In this document: piece after piece, positions 18,731 to 27,716 of the stretch
Layout: the number at the start of each line of letters is the position of its first letter
Numbering within the stretch: the stretch's first letter is position 1
Source: Burkholderia sp. Ac-20365
Lineage (GTDB): Bacteria > Pseudomonadota > Gammaproteobacteria > Burkholderiales > Burkholderiaceae
Direction: 5' to 3'
Assembly: GCF_017104715.1 (NCBI RefSeq)
Contig: NZ_JAAGPI010000006.1
Coordinates: 1-64,000, forward strand
DNA length: 64,000 bases
The notes under the pieces: generated by a model
Databases searched by the model: none
The model's input: the letters and a program-made list of their open reading frames with translations, nothing else
What the model was told of the DNA's origin: nothing
Program-made: the position numbers and the translations under genes

Positions 18731-20670
18731 TCGTCGGCACCGCGGGCCATATCGATCACGGCAAGACGACGCTGGTGCGCGCGCTGACGGGGGTCGATAC
18801 CGATCGTCTGAAAGAAGAGAAGGCGCGCGGCATTTCGATCGAGCTTGGCTACGCGTACACGCCGCTCGACAACGGCGACGTGCTCGGCATGATCGACGTG
18901 CCGGGCCACGAAAAGCTCGTGCATACGATGGCGGCGGGCGCATGCGGCATCGACTATGCGCTGCTCGTGATTGCCGCCGACGACGGCATCATGCCGCAGA
19001 CGCGCGAGCATCTGGCGATCCTGCAACTGCTCGGCGTGACAAGTGGCGCCGTCGCGTTGACGAAGACGGACCGCGTGGACGCGACGCGCGTCGCACAGGT
19101 GCGCGACGAGGTTCATGCGTGGCTCGCGGCGACGCCGTTTTCTGAAGCACCGTTATTCGAAACGAACGCGACGGCCGCCGACGATACGGGCGTGCGCTTG
19201 CTGTTGCAGCATCTGCGCGACACAGCGGTTGCATGGCGTGCGCGTCGCGACGACGGGCTGTTCAGGCTGGCCATCGACCGCGTGTTTACGCTGGCTGGGC
19301 AAGGCACGATCGTCACAGGCACCGTGTTCGCCGGACGCGTCGCGACAGGCGACACGTTGATGCTCGAACCCGCGCATCAAGCAGTGCGCGTGCGCAGCAT
19401 TCACGCGCAGAACCGCGCAGCCGATGTAGGACGCGCAGGGCAGCGCTGCGCGCTCAATCTCGCGGGTATCGACAAGGATGCGATGACGCGCGGCGACTGG
19501 ATCGTCGATGCGCGGCTCGCTCAGCCGGGCGAGCGGCTCGACGTCGAACTGACGCTGCTCGCCGATGCAGATATCACGCTGCAACACTGGGCGCCGTTGC
19601 ATGTGCATATCGGCACGCTGCATCGTGTCGCGCATGTCGCGTTGCTCGAAGGCGATACGCTTTCTGCCGGCGGCAGTGCGCGCGTGCAACTTGTGTTCGA
19701 TTCGCTCGTCTGCGCATTGCCGGGCGATCGCTTTATCGTGCGTAATGCGCAGGCGACGCGTACGGTGGGCGGCGGGCGCGTGCTCGATCCATTTGGGCCG
19801 CCGCGCAAACGCAGGACGGCCGAGAGGCGCGCATGGCTCGACGCGTTGCAGGTCTGGCTCGACGAGGGGCGCATCGGGCCGCTGCTCGAAGAAGCGCCGC
19901 GCGGCGTTGCGCGATCGATGCTGATGCAACTGACGGGATTGCCCGCCGATTCGTTGCCGCTACCCGACGACGCCGACTCCATCGCGCTGCACGGCAAGGA
20001 CGCGGGCGATGCTGTCATCGTGTTGCGCAAGCACTGGGCGCGCTTGCAGTCGAGCGTGATCGCGGCGCTCGAGCAATACCACGCGCGTTCGCCCGACGAA
20101 CTGGGACCGGATATGGCGCGCTTGCGCCGCATCGCGGCGCCGCTGGTGCACGACGCGATGTGGCGTGCGCTGGTGGATTCGCTCGTCGCCGGCGGCGCGA
20201 TGGCGAAAAGCGGGCCGTGGCTGCATTTGCCGGCGCATTCGGTTGTGCTCGATACGAACGAGCAAGGTATCGCCGATATGTTGCTGCCGCTGCTTCTGGC
20301 GGGCCGATACGATCCGCCGTGGGTGCGCGATCTCGCGAAGAAGACGGGACAGCACGAAGAAAGCGTGCGCCTGGTGTTGCGCAAGCTCGCGCGGCAAGGC
20401 GACGTGCATCAGATTGTCCGCGATCTGTTTTATCACCGCGATGTGGTGCACGAATTGGCGCGGCTCGTCGCCCGGATTGCGGGCGAGCAGGGCGGCGCGT
20501 TGGGCGCGTCAGCGTTTCGCGATGCGGCGGGTCTGGGCCGCAAGCGTGCGATTCAGATTCTGGAGTTCTTCGATCGCATCGGCTATACGCGCTTTCAACG
20601 CGACGTGCATTGGCTGAGGCCGGATTCGCTTTTGCATGAAGCGATTGCGTGCGCAACCGATGAGAGTTGA
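18727..20670 (+). CDS. selB: Selenocysteine-specific elongation factor SelB
   Basis: 647 residues. The G-domain has all the expected motifs: [15 protein letters not shown] (G1), [12 protein letters not shown] (G3) and LTKTDRVD (G4). EF-Tu-like domains II and III follow. The C-terminal ~250 residues are the winged-helix array that binds the SECIS loop. SelB brings Sec-tRNA to the ribosome at UGA codons that carry a SECIS hairpin. The start ATG overlaps the selA stop; an in-frame start 18 bases earlier is inside selA and unlikely. It ends about 60 bases before the tRNA-Sec gene. Confidence 0.96.
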   Translation: MIVGTAGHIDHGKTTLVRALTGVDTDRLKEEKARGISIELGYAYTPLDNGDVLGMIDVPGHEKLVHTMAAGACGIDYALLVIAADDGIMPQTREHLAILQLLGVTSGAVALTKTDRVDATRVAQVRDEVHAWLAATPFSEAPLFETNATAADDTGVRLLLQHLRDTAVAWRARRDDGLFRLAIDRVFTLAGQGTIVTGTVFAGRVATGDTLMLEPAHQAVRVRSIHAQNRAADVGRAGQRCALNLAGIDKDAMTRGDWIVDARLAQPGERLDVELTLLADADITLQHWAPLHVHIGTLHRVAHVALLEGDTLSAGGSARVQLVFDSLVCALPGDRFIVRNAQATRTVGGGRVLDPFGPPRKRRTAERRAWLDALQVWLDEGRIGPLLEEAPRGVARSMLMQLTGLPADSLPLPDDADSIALHGKDAGDAVIVLRKHWARLQSSVIAALEQYHARSPDELGPDMARLRRIAAPLVHDAMWRALVDSLVAGGAMAKSGPWLHLPAHSVVLDTNEQGIADMLLPLLLAGRYDPPWVRDLAKKTGQHEESVRLVLRKLARQGDVHQIVRDLFYHRDVVHELARLVARIAGEQGGALGASAFRDAAGLGRKRAIQILEFFDRIGYTRFQRDVHWLRPDSLLHEAIACATDES

Positions 20671-20682
20671 TTTTGCGGTCGC

Positions 20683-20688
20683 TATAAT
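20683..20688 (+). promoter_or_regulatory. Possible -10 box of the tRNA-Sec promoter
   Basis: A consensus TATAAT sits 46 bases before the tRNA-Sec 5' end. No good -35 hexamer is found at 16-18 bases. TTGATT upstream is only 10 bases away, so this is a weak call. Confidence 0.3.
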
Positions 20689-20733
20689 CGGTTGCGCGTG
20701 ACGTTGCTGGATGATGTGAGGTGAGTGGTCAAC

Positions 20734-20826
20734 GGAAGGCATTCGTATCTGGTGGTGCGGCAGGGCTTCAAACCCTGTAGAGGGTGTCAGACACTCTCTG
20801 GTCGGTTCGACTCCGGCTGCCTTCCG
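20734..20826 (+). tRNA. selC: tRNA-Sec (anticodon TCA)
   Basis: 93 bases with the long selenocysteine tRNA form. The 8-bp acceptor arm GGAAGGCA pairs with TGCCTTCC (20818-20825), with discriminator G at 20826. The anticodon stem is CAGGG/CCCTG around loop CTTCAAA with anticodon TCA at 20768-20770. It has a long variable arm (GAGGGTGTC...GACACTCTC) and the TpsiC sequence GGTTCGACTCC. Only CC of the CCA end is encoded. It completes the local set fdnG-SECIS, selA and selB. Confidence 0.96.
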
Positions 20827-20877
20827 CCCTTGGGTTTGTTGGACACTCTGCTATTCGCCGCCGCGCCGCCGCCACGT

Positions 20878-21576
20878 CTATTTCCCAGTCGTGCCCTCCA
20901 GCACTTTCATCACTTCCGCCGCTGTATGTTCCGAATGTTCGCGCAGTAACCGGGCGAGAGATACTCCGTCGCGCTTCGCCAGCGCATCCAGTATTTCACT
21001 ATGTTCGCCAAGAGACTCAGCCCAGCGCAACACGTCGGCATTTGCCGCGCCTCTCGCGCGATGGATCTTGCTCATCAGCGACGAGTACAGGTCGGATAGC
21101 ACGGCATTGCCGGCAACATCGACGATGTGCTGATGCACTTTCTGATTGGCGCGGTAGTAGGCCGTCCGTTTGCCCTCGCGGTGATACGTCTCCATGGTGC
21201 GATGACGCTCCAGCAGCAGCCTCATCTGCTTGTCGTCGATACGCTTCGCGGCAAGCCGTCCAGCGGTTTCCTCGAGTCCATGCAGTACTTCAAAGATGGC
21301 GGCTATCTCGTCCCGGTCGATCGGTGCGACCTGAAAACCCATGTGCTGCCGATGAGTCACGTGCCCCTCGGTCACCAGCGTTTTGAGCGCTTCGCGCAAG
21401 GGCGTTCTGGAGATGTCGAACTGTTCGCACAGCGTTTTCTCATCTATATGTTCGCCGGGCGGCAACTCACCTTCGAGAATCATCTCGCGCAGCCGCTCTG
21501 CGATCGCCGCATACATACCCGTGCCGCGCAGGCTGATCCGCTTGCGTGTTTCAGCCGGTAGTGACTTCATGTCCAT
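20878..21576 (-). CDS. GntR-family regulator with FCD ligand domain
   Basis: 232 residues from the ATG at 21576 (MDMKSLPAETRKR), which has AGG a few bases upstream. An ATG at 21597 is possible but its GGAAG touches the start codon. The winged helix (residues ~25-85) contains LCEQFDISRTPLREALKTL. The remaining helices form an FCD/FadR-C domain (from about residue 95) with metal-ligand-type residues in EIAAIFEVLHGLEE and VHQHIVDVAGN. It is divergent from the hydantoin/amide operon starting at 21803, so it is probably that operon's repressor. The effector is unknown but should be a substrate or product of that pathway. Confidence 0.9.
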   Translation of the reverse strand: MDMKSLPAETRKRISLRGTGMYAAIAERLREMILEGELPPGEHIDEKTLCEQFDISRTPLREALKTLVTEGHVTHRQHMGFQVAPIDRDEIAAIFEVLHGLEETAGRLAAKRIDDKQMRLLLERHRTMETYHREGKRTAYYRANQKVHQHIVDVAGNAVLSDLYSSLMSKIHRARGAANADVLRWAESLGEHSEILDALAKRDGVSLARLLREHSEHTAAEVMKVLEGTTGK

Positions 21577-21681
21577 GTCGCCTGTTTCCGTTTGCATCTT
21601 CCGCTTTTGCTTAATTGTCTTACAGCTTCGACTGACGATCTACAAAAATAAAAACGTATAAAAATCAACGAAATACAGCGC

Positions 21682-21710
21682 TTGTAATTCATAATTAGAC
21701 ATCATATACT
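21682..21710 (+). promoter_or_regulatory. Putative sigma-70 promoter of the hydantoin/amide operon
   Basis: TTGTAA (21682-21687), 17-base spacer, TATACT (21705-21710), in an AT-rich stretch between the divergent GntR gene and the MFS gene. The spacer TTCATAATTAGACATCA is a plausible place for the GntR operator. The leader to the MFS start is about 85 bases. Confidence 0.5.
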
Positions 21711-21802
21711 GCGTTGGCGCATGCGGCGCACCGGGCCGGAAGCGGTCCCGGCTACAGACATGAGACCCGAAGGCCATTCTCAGGCGAACGGAGGAGACAT
21801 AG

Positions 21803-23098
21803 ATGCGAACCGTAAATGCGGCCGTGCAGGCCGAAGTCAGGACCGGCGTACGCTGGCGAATCTTCCTGGTCATGTTGATGCTGATTTCGATCAACTATAT
21901 CGACCGGGCCTCGCTGTCGGTGGCCATGCCGCTGATCGCGAAGGAGTTCCACATCGCCCCTGCCGTGCAGGGGCTGATTCTCAGTTCGTTCTTCTGGACC
22001 TACGCGTTGATGCAGATTCCGGGCGGCATGCTGGCTGACCGATTCAAGCCGCGGATCGTGATCGCGTGCGCCACGCTGTTCTGGGGCTTCTTCCAGGGCA
22101 TTGCCGCCGTTTGCACGACGGCCACGGCGCTGATTCTCACCCGCCTCGGGCTGGGTGCCGCAGAAGCGCCGATCTATCCGGCGGGCGGCAAGCTCAACGC
22201 CATGTGGATGACGCGGCACGAACGTGGCCGCGGCGCGACGCTGCTCGACGGTGGCGCCCCGCTGGGCGCGGCATTCGGTGCCGTGATCATCTCCGGGTTG
22301 ATCAGCGAGTTCGGATCCTGGCGCACGTCCTTCGTAGTGGCCGGCGTGGGCACCATGCTTGCCGGCCTGTTCGCCTGGTACTACATCCGGAACAACCCGC
22401 GCGAGCATCCGGCTGTGAATCAGGCCGAAGCAGACTACCTCGAAGCGGCCCTTCTGGAAGAACATCGCAGCGAACCGGTTCATGCCAGCGGCCGCAGCCT
22501 GGATTTCTTCCGTTATCGCTCGGTGTGGGGCATGTTCTTCGGCTGGATGTGCTTCAACTCACTGTTCTACGGTTTGCTCACCTGGATGCCGAACTATCTG
22601 AACAAGGTTCACGGCTTCAACATCCAGCAGATGGGCGGAGCCAGTTTCGCAATCTTCTTCAGCGGGTTCGTGGGTGAACTGATCGGCGGATGGATCGCCG
22701 ACAAATGGAAGGCAGCGGGCGGTTCGCCCAATCGGGTGATGCGCACACTGTTCGGTATTGCCGCCGTGGCGGCCACTGCATCGATCTTCTCGGTCGCCTA
22801 TGTCGGCAATCCGGTGACGGTGGTGGTGTTGCTCGCGTCCACGCTGTTTTTCCTGCGCTGGTGCGGTCTGTACTGGTGCCTGCCTTCCATCCTCGGCACG
22901 CGCAACAAGATCGGCTTTCTCGGCGGTCTGATGAACCTGGGCGGCAATATCGGCGGTGTGCTCGTGCCGATCATCGTTGGCCTGATCGTGCAGACGACCG
23001 GTTCGTACTTTCTGGCGCTGATGTTCTTCGCTGCCGCAGGCGTCGGCCTGTTCGTCTGTTCGACACTGATCGACTACGAACGCAAGCTGCCCGTCTGA
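21803..23098 (+). CDS. MFS transporter, anion:cation symporter-like family
   Basis: 431 residues with about 12 membrane segments. It opens with LISINYIDRASLSVAMPLIAKEF, the typical ACS/phthalate-glucarate permease N-terminus. The loop 2-3 motif GGMLADRFKPR matches the MFS signature. GGAGGA lies upstream of the ATG. It is the first gene of a same-strand run with two Asp/Glu-racemase-superfamily proteins, a dihydropyrimidinase-like hydrolase and a DUF3830 protein. It therefore probably imports the carboxylated or cyclic-amide substrate, but the substrate cannot be read from sequence. Confidence 0.9.
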   Translation: MRTVNAAVQAEVRTGVRWRIFLVMLMLISINYIDRASLSVAMPLIAKEFHIAPAVQGLILSSFFWTYALMQIPGGMLADRFKPRIVIACATLFWGFFQGIAAVCTTATALILTRLGLGAAEAPIYPAGGKLNAMWMTRHERGRGATLLDGGAPLGAAFGAVIISGLISEFGSWRTSFVVAGVGTMLAGLFAWYYIRNNPREHPAVNQAEADYLEAALLEEHRSEPVHASGRSLDFFRYRSVWGMFFGWMCFNSLFYGLLTWMPNYLNKVHGFNIQQMGGASFAIFFSGFVGELIGGWIADKWKAAGGSPNRVMRTLFGIAAVAATASIFSVAYVGNPVTVVVLLASTLFFLRWCGLYWCLPSILGTRNKIGFLGGLMNLGGNIGGVLVPIIVGLIVQTTGSYFLALMFFAAAGVGLFVCSTLIDYERKLPV

Positions 23099-23137
23099 GC
23101 TTTTTTTCACCTCTAACAACTGATTGCTGATTTCATC

Positions 23138-23866
23138 ATGAGCAAACGCGTCATGCTCGGCATGCTTACCCCGTCATCCAACACCGCGCTCGAACCGATC
23201 ACGAGCGCGATGGTGGCCCAACTGCCCGGTGTCAGCGCCCATTTCTCGCGCTTCACGGTCACCGAAATCTCGCTGTCCGATCGCGCTCTCGGGCAGTTCG
23301 ACACGACCAACATCATTCAGGCAGCGAAGCTGCTGGCCGATGCCAAGGTCGATGTGATCGCGTGGAACGGCACGTCATCCGGGTGGCTCGGTTTCGAGAC
23401 CGACCGCCGCCTGTGCCGCGAAATCGAGGAGGCGACGGGCATCCCGGCGACCACCTCGGTGCTGGCGCTAAACGAAATTCTGGACAGGACCCGCGTGAAG
23501 AAATTCGGTCTGGTCACGCCGTACCTCAAGGAGGTCCAGCAGAAGATCGTTGCGAACTACCGTGAGAACGGTATCGACTGCTCCTCCGAAAACCATCTCG
23601 GACTCAAGGTGAACTTCGAATTTTCCGAAGTCACCGAAGATACGTTGCGCGCCCAGATCCGCGAAGTCGCGAAGCAAAGCCCGGAGGCGATCGTCACCTT
23701 CTGCACCAACCTGCATGCCGCGCATCTGGCCTCGGAAGTGGAAGCGCAACACGGCATCCCGCTCTATGACACTATCTCCACCGTGGTGTGGAAGTCGCTG
23801 ACGCTCGCCGGCTACGATACGACCCGGCTCACGGGTTGGGGCCGCCTGTTTTCCGAAGTTGCCTGA
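23138..23866 (+). CDS. Maleate isomerase / arylmalonate decarboxylase-like protein
   Basis: 242 residues of the Asp/Glu racemase superfamily, AMDase/maleate-isomerase branch. It starts VMLGMLTPSSNTALEP with the PSSNT anion-binding motif. The second catalytic cysteine is present (Cys189 in TFCTNLHAAH). The position of the first one reads WNGTSSGW (Asn77-Gly78-Thr79), with no cysteine. Two-cysteine members racemise or isomerise; arylmalonate decarboxylase has a glycine there and one cysteine. A decarboxylase or lyase role is therefore more plausible than racemisation, but this is inference. It sits 39 bases after the permease gene and 10 bases before the hydantoinase gene. Confidence 0.82.
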   Translation: MSKRVMLGMLTPSSNTALEPITSAMVAQLPGVSAHFSRFTVTEISLSDRALGQFDTTNIIQAAKLLADAKVDVIAWNGTSSGWLGFETDRRLCREIEEATGIPATTSVLALNEILDRTRVKKFGLVTPYLKEVQQKIVANYRENGIDCSSENHLGLKVNFEFSEVTEDTLRAQIREVAKQSPEAIVTFCTNLHAAHLASEVEAQHGIPLYDTISTVVWKSLTLAGYDTTRLTGWGRLFSEVA

Positions 23867-23876
23867 GAGACCTGCC

Positions 23877-25292
23877 ATGACAACCGTGTACGACCTGGTG
23901 ATCCGCAACGCCGACGTGGTGACCGCGTCCGAGCGCTTTAACTGCGATATTGGCGTGAAGGACGGCGTCGTCGTGGCGCTGGGCCGCCAGCTTGACGCAG
24001 GCCGGCGCGAGATCGACGCCACTGGCCTGCTGGCGTTGCCCGGCGGTATCGACGCGCACTGCCATCTCGATCAGCCAATGCCCGACGGCTTGAAGATGGC
24101 CGATGACTTCCTGAGCGGCACACGCGCCGCAGTGTGCGGCGGCACCACGACGGTGATTCCGTTCGCCGCGCAGGCCAAGGGGCAATCGCTCAAAGCGGCA
24201 GTGGCCGACTACCATCGCCGCGCCGATGGTCGCGCGGTCACCGACTACGCGTTCCATCTGATCGTCTCCGATCCGACGCCCGAAGTACTGGAGCGCGAAC
24301 TGCCGGAACTGATCGCGGCCGGTTATACGTCGTTCAAGATTTACATGACCTACGACGACCTCAAGCTCAGCGACCGCGAGATCCTCGAAGTGATGGACGT
24401 CGCACGCCGCAACCAGGCGCTGGTCATGGTGCATGCCGAGAATTCGGACTGCATCGCGTGGCTGACCGACAAGCTCACGGAAGCCGGCAACTACGCGCCC
24501 ATGTATCACGCGCTGTCGCGCCCGGCTGTGGTCGAGCGCGAGGCGACACACCGTGCGATTGCCTTCTCCGAACTCGTCGACGTGCCGATCCTGATCGTCC
24601 ACGTGTCGGGCCAGGATGCGATCGAGCAGATCGAGTGGGCGCAGCAACGCGGCCTGAACATCTACGCCGAGACCTGCCCGCAGTATCTTTACCTGACCGC
24701 CGAAGATCTCGGCCATGAGGACGGCTATCACGGCGCGAAGTGCGTTTGCAGTCCGCCGCCGCGCGACGCATTCAGCCAGAAAGCTGTGTGGAGTGCGCTC
24801 AAACGTGGCGTATTCAGCGTGTTCTCGTCCGACCACGCGCCGTTCTCATTCGACGATCCTCAGGGCAAGAAGCCTGGCGGCAAGGAGGTCTCGTTCGAAC
24901 ACATCCCTAACGGCATTCCCGGTATCGAGACCCGTCTGGCGCTGCTATTCGATGGCGTGAACCGGGGCAAGCTGTCGCTGCACAAGTTCGTCGAACTGAC
25001 GTCCCTGAATCCCGCGAAGCTGTATGGCCTTTATCCTCGCAAGGGAACGATCGCTGTCGGTGCCGACGCCGACATCGTGCTGTGGGATCCGCTAAAGCAG
25101 GTTGTGATCGCGAACGACGCGCTGCATCACAACGTCGACTACACGCCGTACGAGGGCCGCACCGTCCAGGGTTGGCCGAAGCACTGTCTGTCACGCGGCG
25201 AACTGCTGGTCGAGAGCGGCCGTTATCTCGAGCCGGAAGCGGGCCGGGGGCAGTTTCTCGCTGCTGGCAAGCCGCAGTACGTCGACCTCTGA
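23877..25292 (+). CDS. Dihydropyrimidinase / D-hydantoinase-type amidohydrolase
   Basis: 471 residues, starting MTTVYDLVIRNADVVT behind GAGAG. This is a cyclic amidohydrolase with a binuclear zinc site: HCHLDQP (HxH), Lys154 in SFKIYMTYDD (the usual carbamylated lysine), VMVHAENSD, LIVHVSGQDAIEQ and SSDHAPFSFDD. It hydrolyses the ring amide of dihydropyrimidines, hydantoins or related cyclic ureides to N-carbamoyl acids. The gene lies between two racemase-superfamily genes in an operon. No N-carbamoylase is found here, so the next step is encoded elsewhere or carried out differently. Confidence 0.92.
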   Translation: MTTVYDLVIRNADVVTASERFNCDIGVKDGVVVALGRQLDAGRREIDATGLLALPGGIDAHCHLDQPMPDGLKMADDFLSGTRAAVCGGTTTVIPFAAQAKGQSLKAAVADYHRRADGRAVTDYAFHLIVSDPTPEVLERELPELIAAGYTSFKIYMTYDDLKLSDREILEVMDVARRNQALVMVHAENSDCIAWLTDKLTEAGNYAPMYHALSRPAVVEREATHRAIAFSELVDVPILIVHVSGQDAIEQIEWAQQRGLNIYAETCPQYLYLTAEDLGHEDGYHGAKCVCSPPPRDAFSQKAVWSALKRGVFSVFSSDHAPFSFDDPQGKKPGGKEVSFEHIPNGIPGIETRLALLFDGVNRGKLSLHKFVELTSLNPAKLYGLYPRKGTIAVGADADIVLWDPLKQVVIANDALHHNVDYTPYEGRTVQGWPKHCLSRGELLVESGRYLEPEAGRGQFLAAGKPQYVDL

Positions 25293-25306
25293 TATCGGAG
25301 CGCAGC

Positions 25307-26059
25307 ATGAAGATACTCGTCATCAACCCCAACATTTCCGAAAGCGTTTCGACGCTGATTCAGGCGGAAGCGCAACGCAGCGCGTCTCCCGGAACCGAGA
25401 TCGCGGTCGCGACGGCACCGTTCGGTGTTGCATACATCGAGACGCGCTTCGAAGCGCTGGTCGGCGCGTACGCGAGCGCGTGCGTGGCGGCCGAACGTCA
25501 TGGTACTTACGATGGCGTCGTGGTCGCGGCGTTCGGCGATCCCGGCCTGCAGGGCATCAAGGAATTGATCGACGTGCCCGTGGTCGGGCTGACCGAGTCG
25601 TCACTGATGACGGCGGCAACGCTCGGGCAACGCTTTTCGATCATCGCGATTTCGCCACGAATCAAGGCGTGGTACCGCGAGACTGTGGAGCGCAGTCATC
25701 TGGCGAGCCGGCTTGCGAGCATCCGCGCGCTCGACGAACCGCTGCGCGATATCGGCAACGTGCAGCAGGATCACGCGTCGAGACTGAAGGCACTGTGCAA
25801 CCAGGTGGTCGACGATGACGGCGCCGACGTTATCATCATCGCCGGTGCACCTCTCGCAGGGCTCGCACGTGAGATCCGCAATGAACTGCCGGTGCCGGTC
25901 GTCGATGGCGTGTCGAGTGCGATCACCCAGCTCGAAGGCTTGATCCGGCTAGGTCCGAAAAAGGCGGAAAAGGGCAGTTTTTCCCGGCCGCCAGTCAAGC
26001 CGAACCGGGGCCTGCCCGAATCGCTCGAACGGCTGCTGCGCCACGGTCATACTGGTTGA
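25307..26059 (+). CDS. Asp/Glu/hydantoin racemase family protein lacking both canonical cysteines
   Basis: 250 residues with CGGAG upstream of the ATG. The N-terminus MKILVINPNISESVSTLI is typical of hydantoin and allantoin racemases. In active racemases the two catalytic cysteines lie in ACFGDPG and GCAGM. Here the corresponding positions are AAFGDPG (Ala75) and IIIAGAPLAG (Gly180). The only cysteines, in ASACVAA and ALCNQVV, are elsewhere. Fold and context support membership in the family, but classical two-base racemisation looks unlikely. It may be a binding protein, a lyase, or part of a distinct subfamily. It follows the hydantoinase gene by 14 bases. Confidence 0.85.
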   Translation: MKILVINPNISESVSTLIQAEAQRSASPGTEIAVATAPFGVAYIETRFEALVGAYASACVAAERHGTYDGVVVAAFGDPGLQGIKELIDVPVVGLTESSLMTAATLGQRFSIIAISPRIKAWYRETVERSHLASRLASIRALDEPLRDIGNVQQDHASRLKALCNQVVDDDGADVIIIAGAPLAGLAREIRNELPVPVVDGVSSAITQLEGLIRLGPKKAEKGSFSRPPVKPNRGLPESLERLLRHGHTG

Positions 26060-26082
26060 TCCAATCCTTCCATGGAGGCGAC

Positions 26083-26502
26083 ATGAAAAAGATTCTCGTA
26101 GAAGCCGGACCCTACCGCTTCGTCGGACAACTCGAAGAAGAGAAAGCACCGCGCACCTGCCAACGCTTCCTCGAATTGCTGCCCTTCAAAAACAAGGTCA
26201 TCCATTCGCGCTGGAGCGGCGAGGCCGTGTGGATTCCGTTGGGCGACTTCGATACGGGTCTGACTTTCGAAAATCACACCAGCCACGCGTCACGTGGAGA
26301 CATCCTTCTCTACCCGGGCGGTTTCAGCGAGACGGAATTTCTGTTCGTCTATGGCAGCTCCATCTTCGCGAGCAAAATGGGCCAATTGGCCGGCAATCAT
26401 TTATTTACGTTGATTGAAGGCCACGAGCATCTGGCAGCATTCGGTAAGCTTGTGCTGTGGGAAGGCGCGCAAGACATTACGTTTTCGTTGCTGGACGCCT
26501 AG
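26083..26502 (+). CDS. DUF3830 family protein (cyclophilin-like fold)
   Basis: 139 residues behind GGAGG. It matches the DUF3830 family, a small cytoplasmic cyclophilin-like beta-barrel: KAPRTCQRFLELLPF, HSRWSGEAVWIPLGD, LLYPGGFSETEFLFVYG and ASKMGQLAGNH. Members cluster with amidohydrolases and Asp/Glu-racemase homologues, as here, but no activity is established for them. It is the last gene of the operon, 24 bases after the racemase homologue. A roughly 220-base gap without a terminator-like hairpin separates it from the next gene. Confidence 0.85.
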   Translation: MKKILVEAGPYRFVGQLEEEKAPRTCQRFLELLPFKNKVIHSRWSGEAVWIPLGDFDTGLTFENHTSHASRGDILLYPGGFSETEFLFVYGSSIFASKMGQLAGNHLFTLIEGHEHLAAFGKLVLWEGAQDITFSLLDA

Positions 26503-26725
26503 CGCCCGTCAGATCCGCCTGTTCCGCGCGGATACATTTCGATACACCGACGAAATACGCGAGACAAGTTCAGCCCTTCTAATTGCCCGAACGTTGGACA
26601 TTCACTTCGTGCTTCTTCAAGCGTGGAATAGACGACGGAACCGGGTGTTATCGAGTGATGGCGGCGGTTGATGGTTGACTCCATCTGGCGCCGGCCGGGT
26701 GACCATTCGAACGTTAGAGGGCGAC

Positions 26726-27673
26726 ATGAAATTCGCGGTGATGGGTGCGGGCGCGGTGGGGTGTTTCTACGGAGGCATGCTTGCGAGAGCGGGGCATGAC
26801 GTGACCTTGATCGGCCGGCCGAATCATGTGTCTGCAATCAGCAGGGATGGTCTGCGGTTCGAAGCGGCTTCCTTCGATGAGTTCATCGAGGTGACGGCTT
26901 GCACGGATGCGTCAGGCGTGGCGGGCGCAGACGTCGTGCTGTTGTGCGTGAAGTCACCGGATACCGAAGCGGCGGTCGCCGCGATGAGACCGTATTTGCC
27001 GGAGTCCGCCGTCATCGTCACGCTGCAGAACGGCGTCGACAATGCCGAGAGGGTGCGTGCCAAGATTGGGTGCGAAGTACTCGCGGCCGTCGTTTACGTC
27101 GGATGCGAAATGTACGCAACCGGTCACGTTCGACACCACGGGCGAGGTGAACTGATCATCGAGCCCGGCCAATCCAGCGACCGTCTCGCACACGTCTTGA
27201 ATGAGGCGGGGATATCCACTGCGATATCTGCGAATGTACGTGGTGCGTTGTGGGAAAAGCTCGTACTGAACTGCGCATACAACGCGATTTCAGCGCTCGT
27301 TCAATTGCCGTTCGGCGAGCTTTGTCAGCGGGGCGGCACGGCCGTGGCGCCGGCCATGCGCGATATCGTGGCGGAGTGCCTCGCGGTTGCCAGCGCCGAC
27401 GGTGTGGACATATCAGGCGACGTGGACTCGACAGTCGCAAAGATCATGGCGACGATTCCCGCCGGACAGTATTCGTCGACTGCGCACGATATCGCGACGC
27501 GCCGGCCCACTGAAATCGACCATCTGAACGGGTATATCGTGAGGCGCGGATTGGCGTTGGGCGTTGCCGCGCCCGTCAATCATCTTCTGGTGATGCTGGT
27601 TACGGTGATTGATAGCCAACGGACTGATGATCGATCGCTGAAGGGGCGTGCGACGGATCGCGTGCCAGCCTGA
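26726..27673 (+). CDS. Ketopantoate reductase family (ApbA/PanE-like) dehydrogenase
   Basis: 315 residues with GAGGG before the ATG. The N-terminal Rossmann motif GAGAVGCFYGGMLARAG binds NADP(H). The catalytic lysine and asparagine region LWEKLVLNCAYNAISAL and the C-terminal EIDHLNGYIVRRG helix are typical of PanE paralogues. True PanE reduces ketopantoate in pantothenate synthesis. Paralogues beside catabolic operons often act on other 2-oxo or hydroxy acids, which seems likely here, but the substrate is unknown. It converges on the alkene reductase gene. Confidence 0.85.
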   Translation: MKFAVMGAGAVGCFYGGMLARAGHDVTLIGRPNHVSAISRDGLRFEAASFDEFIEVTACTDASGVAGADVVLLCVKSPDTEAAVAAMRPYLPESAVIVTLQNGVDNAERVRAKIGCEVLAAVVYVGCEMYATGHVRHHGRGELIIEPGQSSDRLAHVLNEAGISTAISANVRGALWEKLVLNCAYNAISALVQLPFGELCQRGGTAVAPAMRDIVAECLAVASADGVDISGDVDSTVAKIMATIPAGQYSSTAHDIATRRPTEIDHLNGYIVRRGLALGVAAPVNHLLVMLVTVIDSQRTDDRSLKGRATDRVPA

Positions 27674-27716
27674 AGCCTGTGACTGGCAATCCGGCCGTCG
27701 ACGCCAGCCTACGGGA

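Noticed and set aside
20818..22890. Direct repeat of the tRNA-Sec 3' end (CTGCCTTCC near 22877) as an attachment site
   Set aside because: Only 9 bases match, it lies inside the MFS gene, and no integrase is present.
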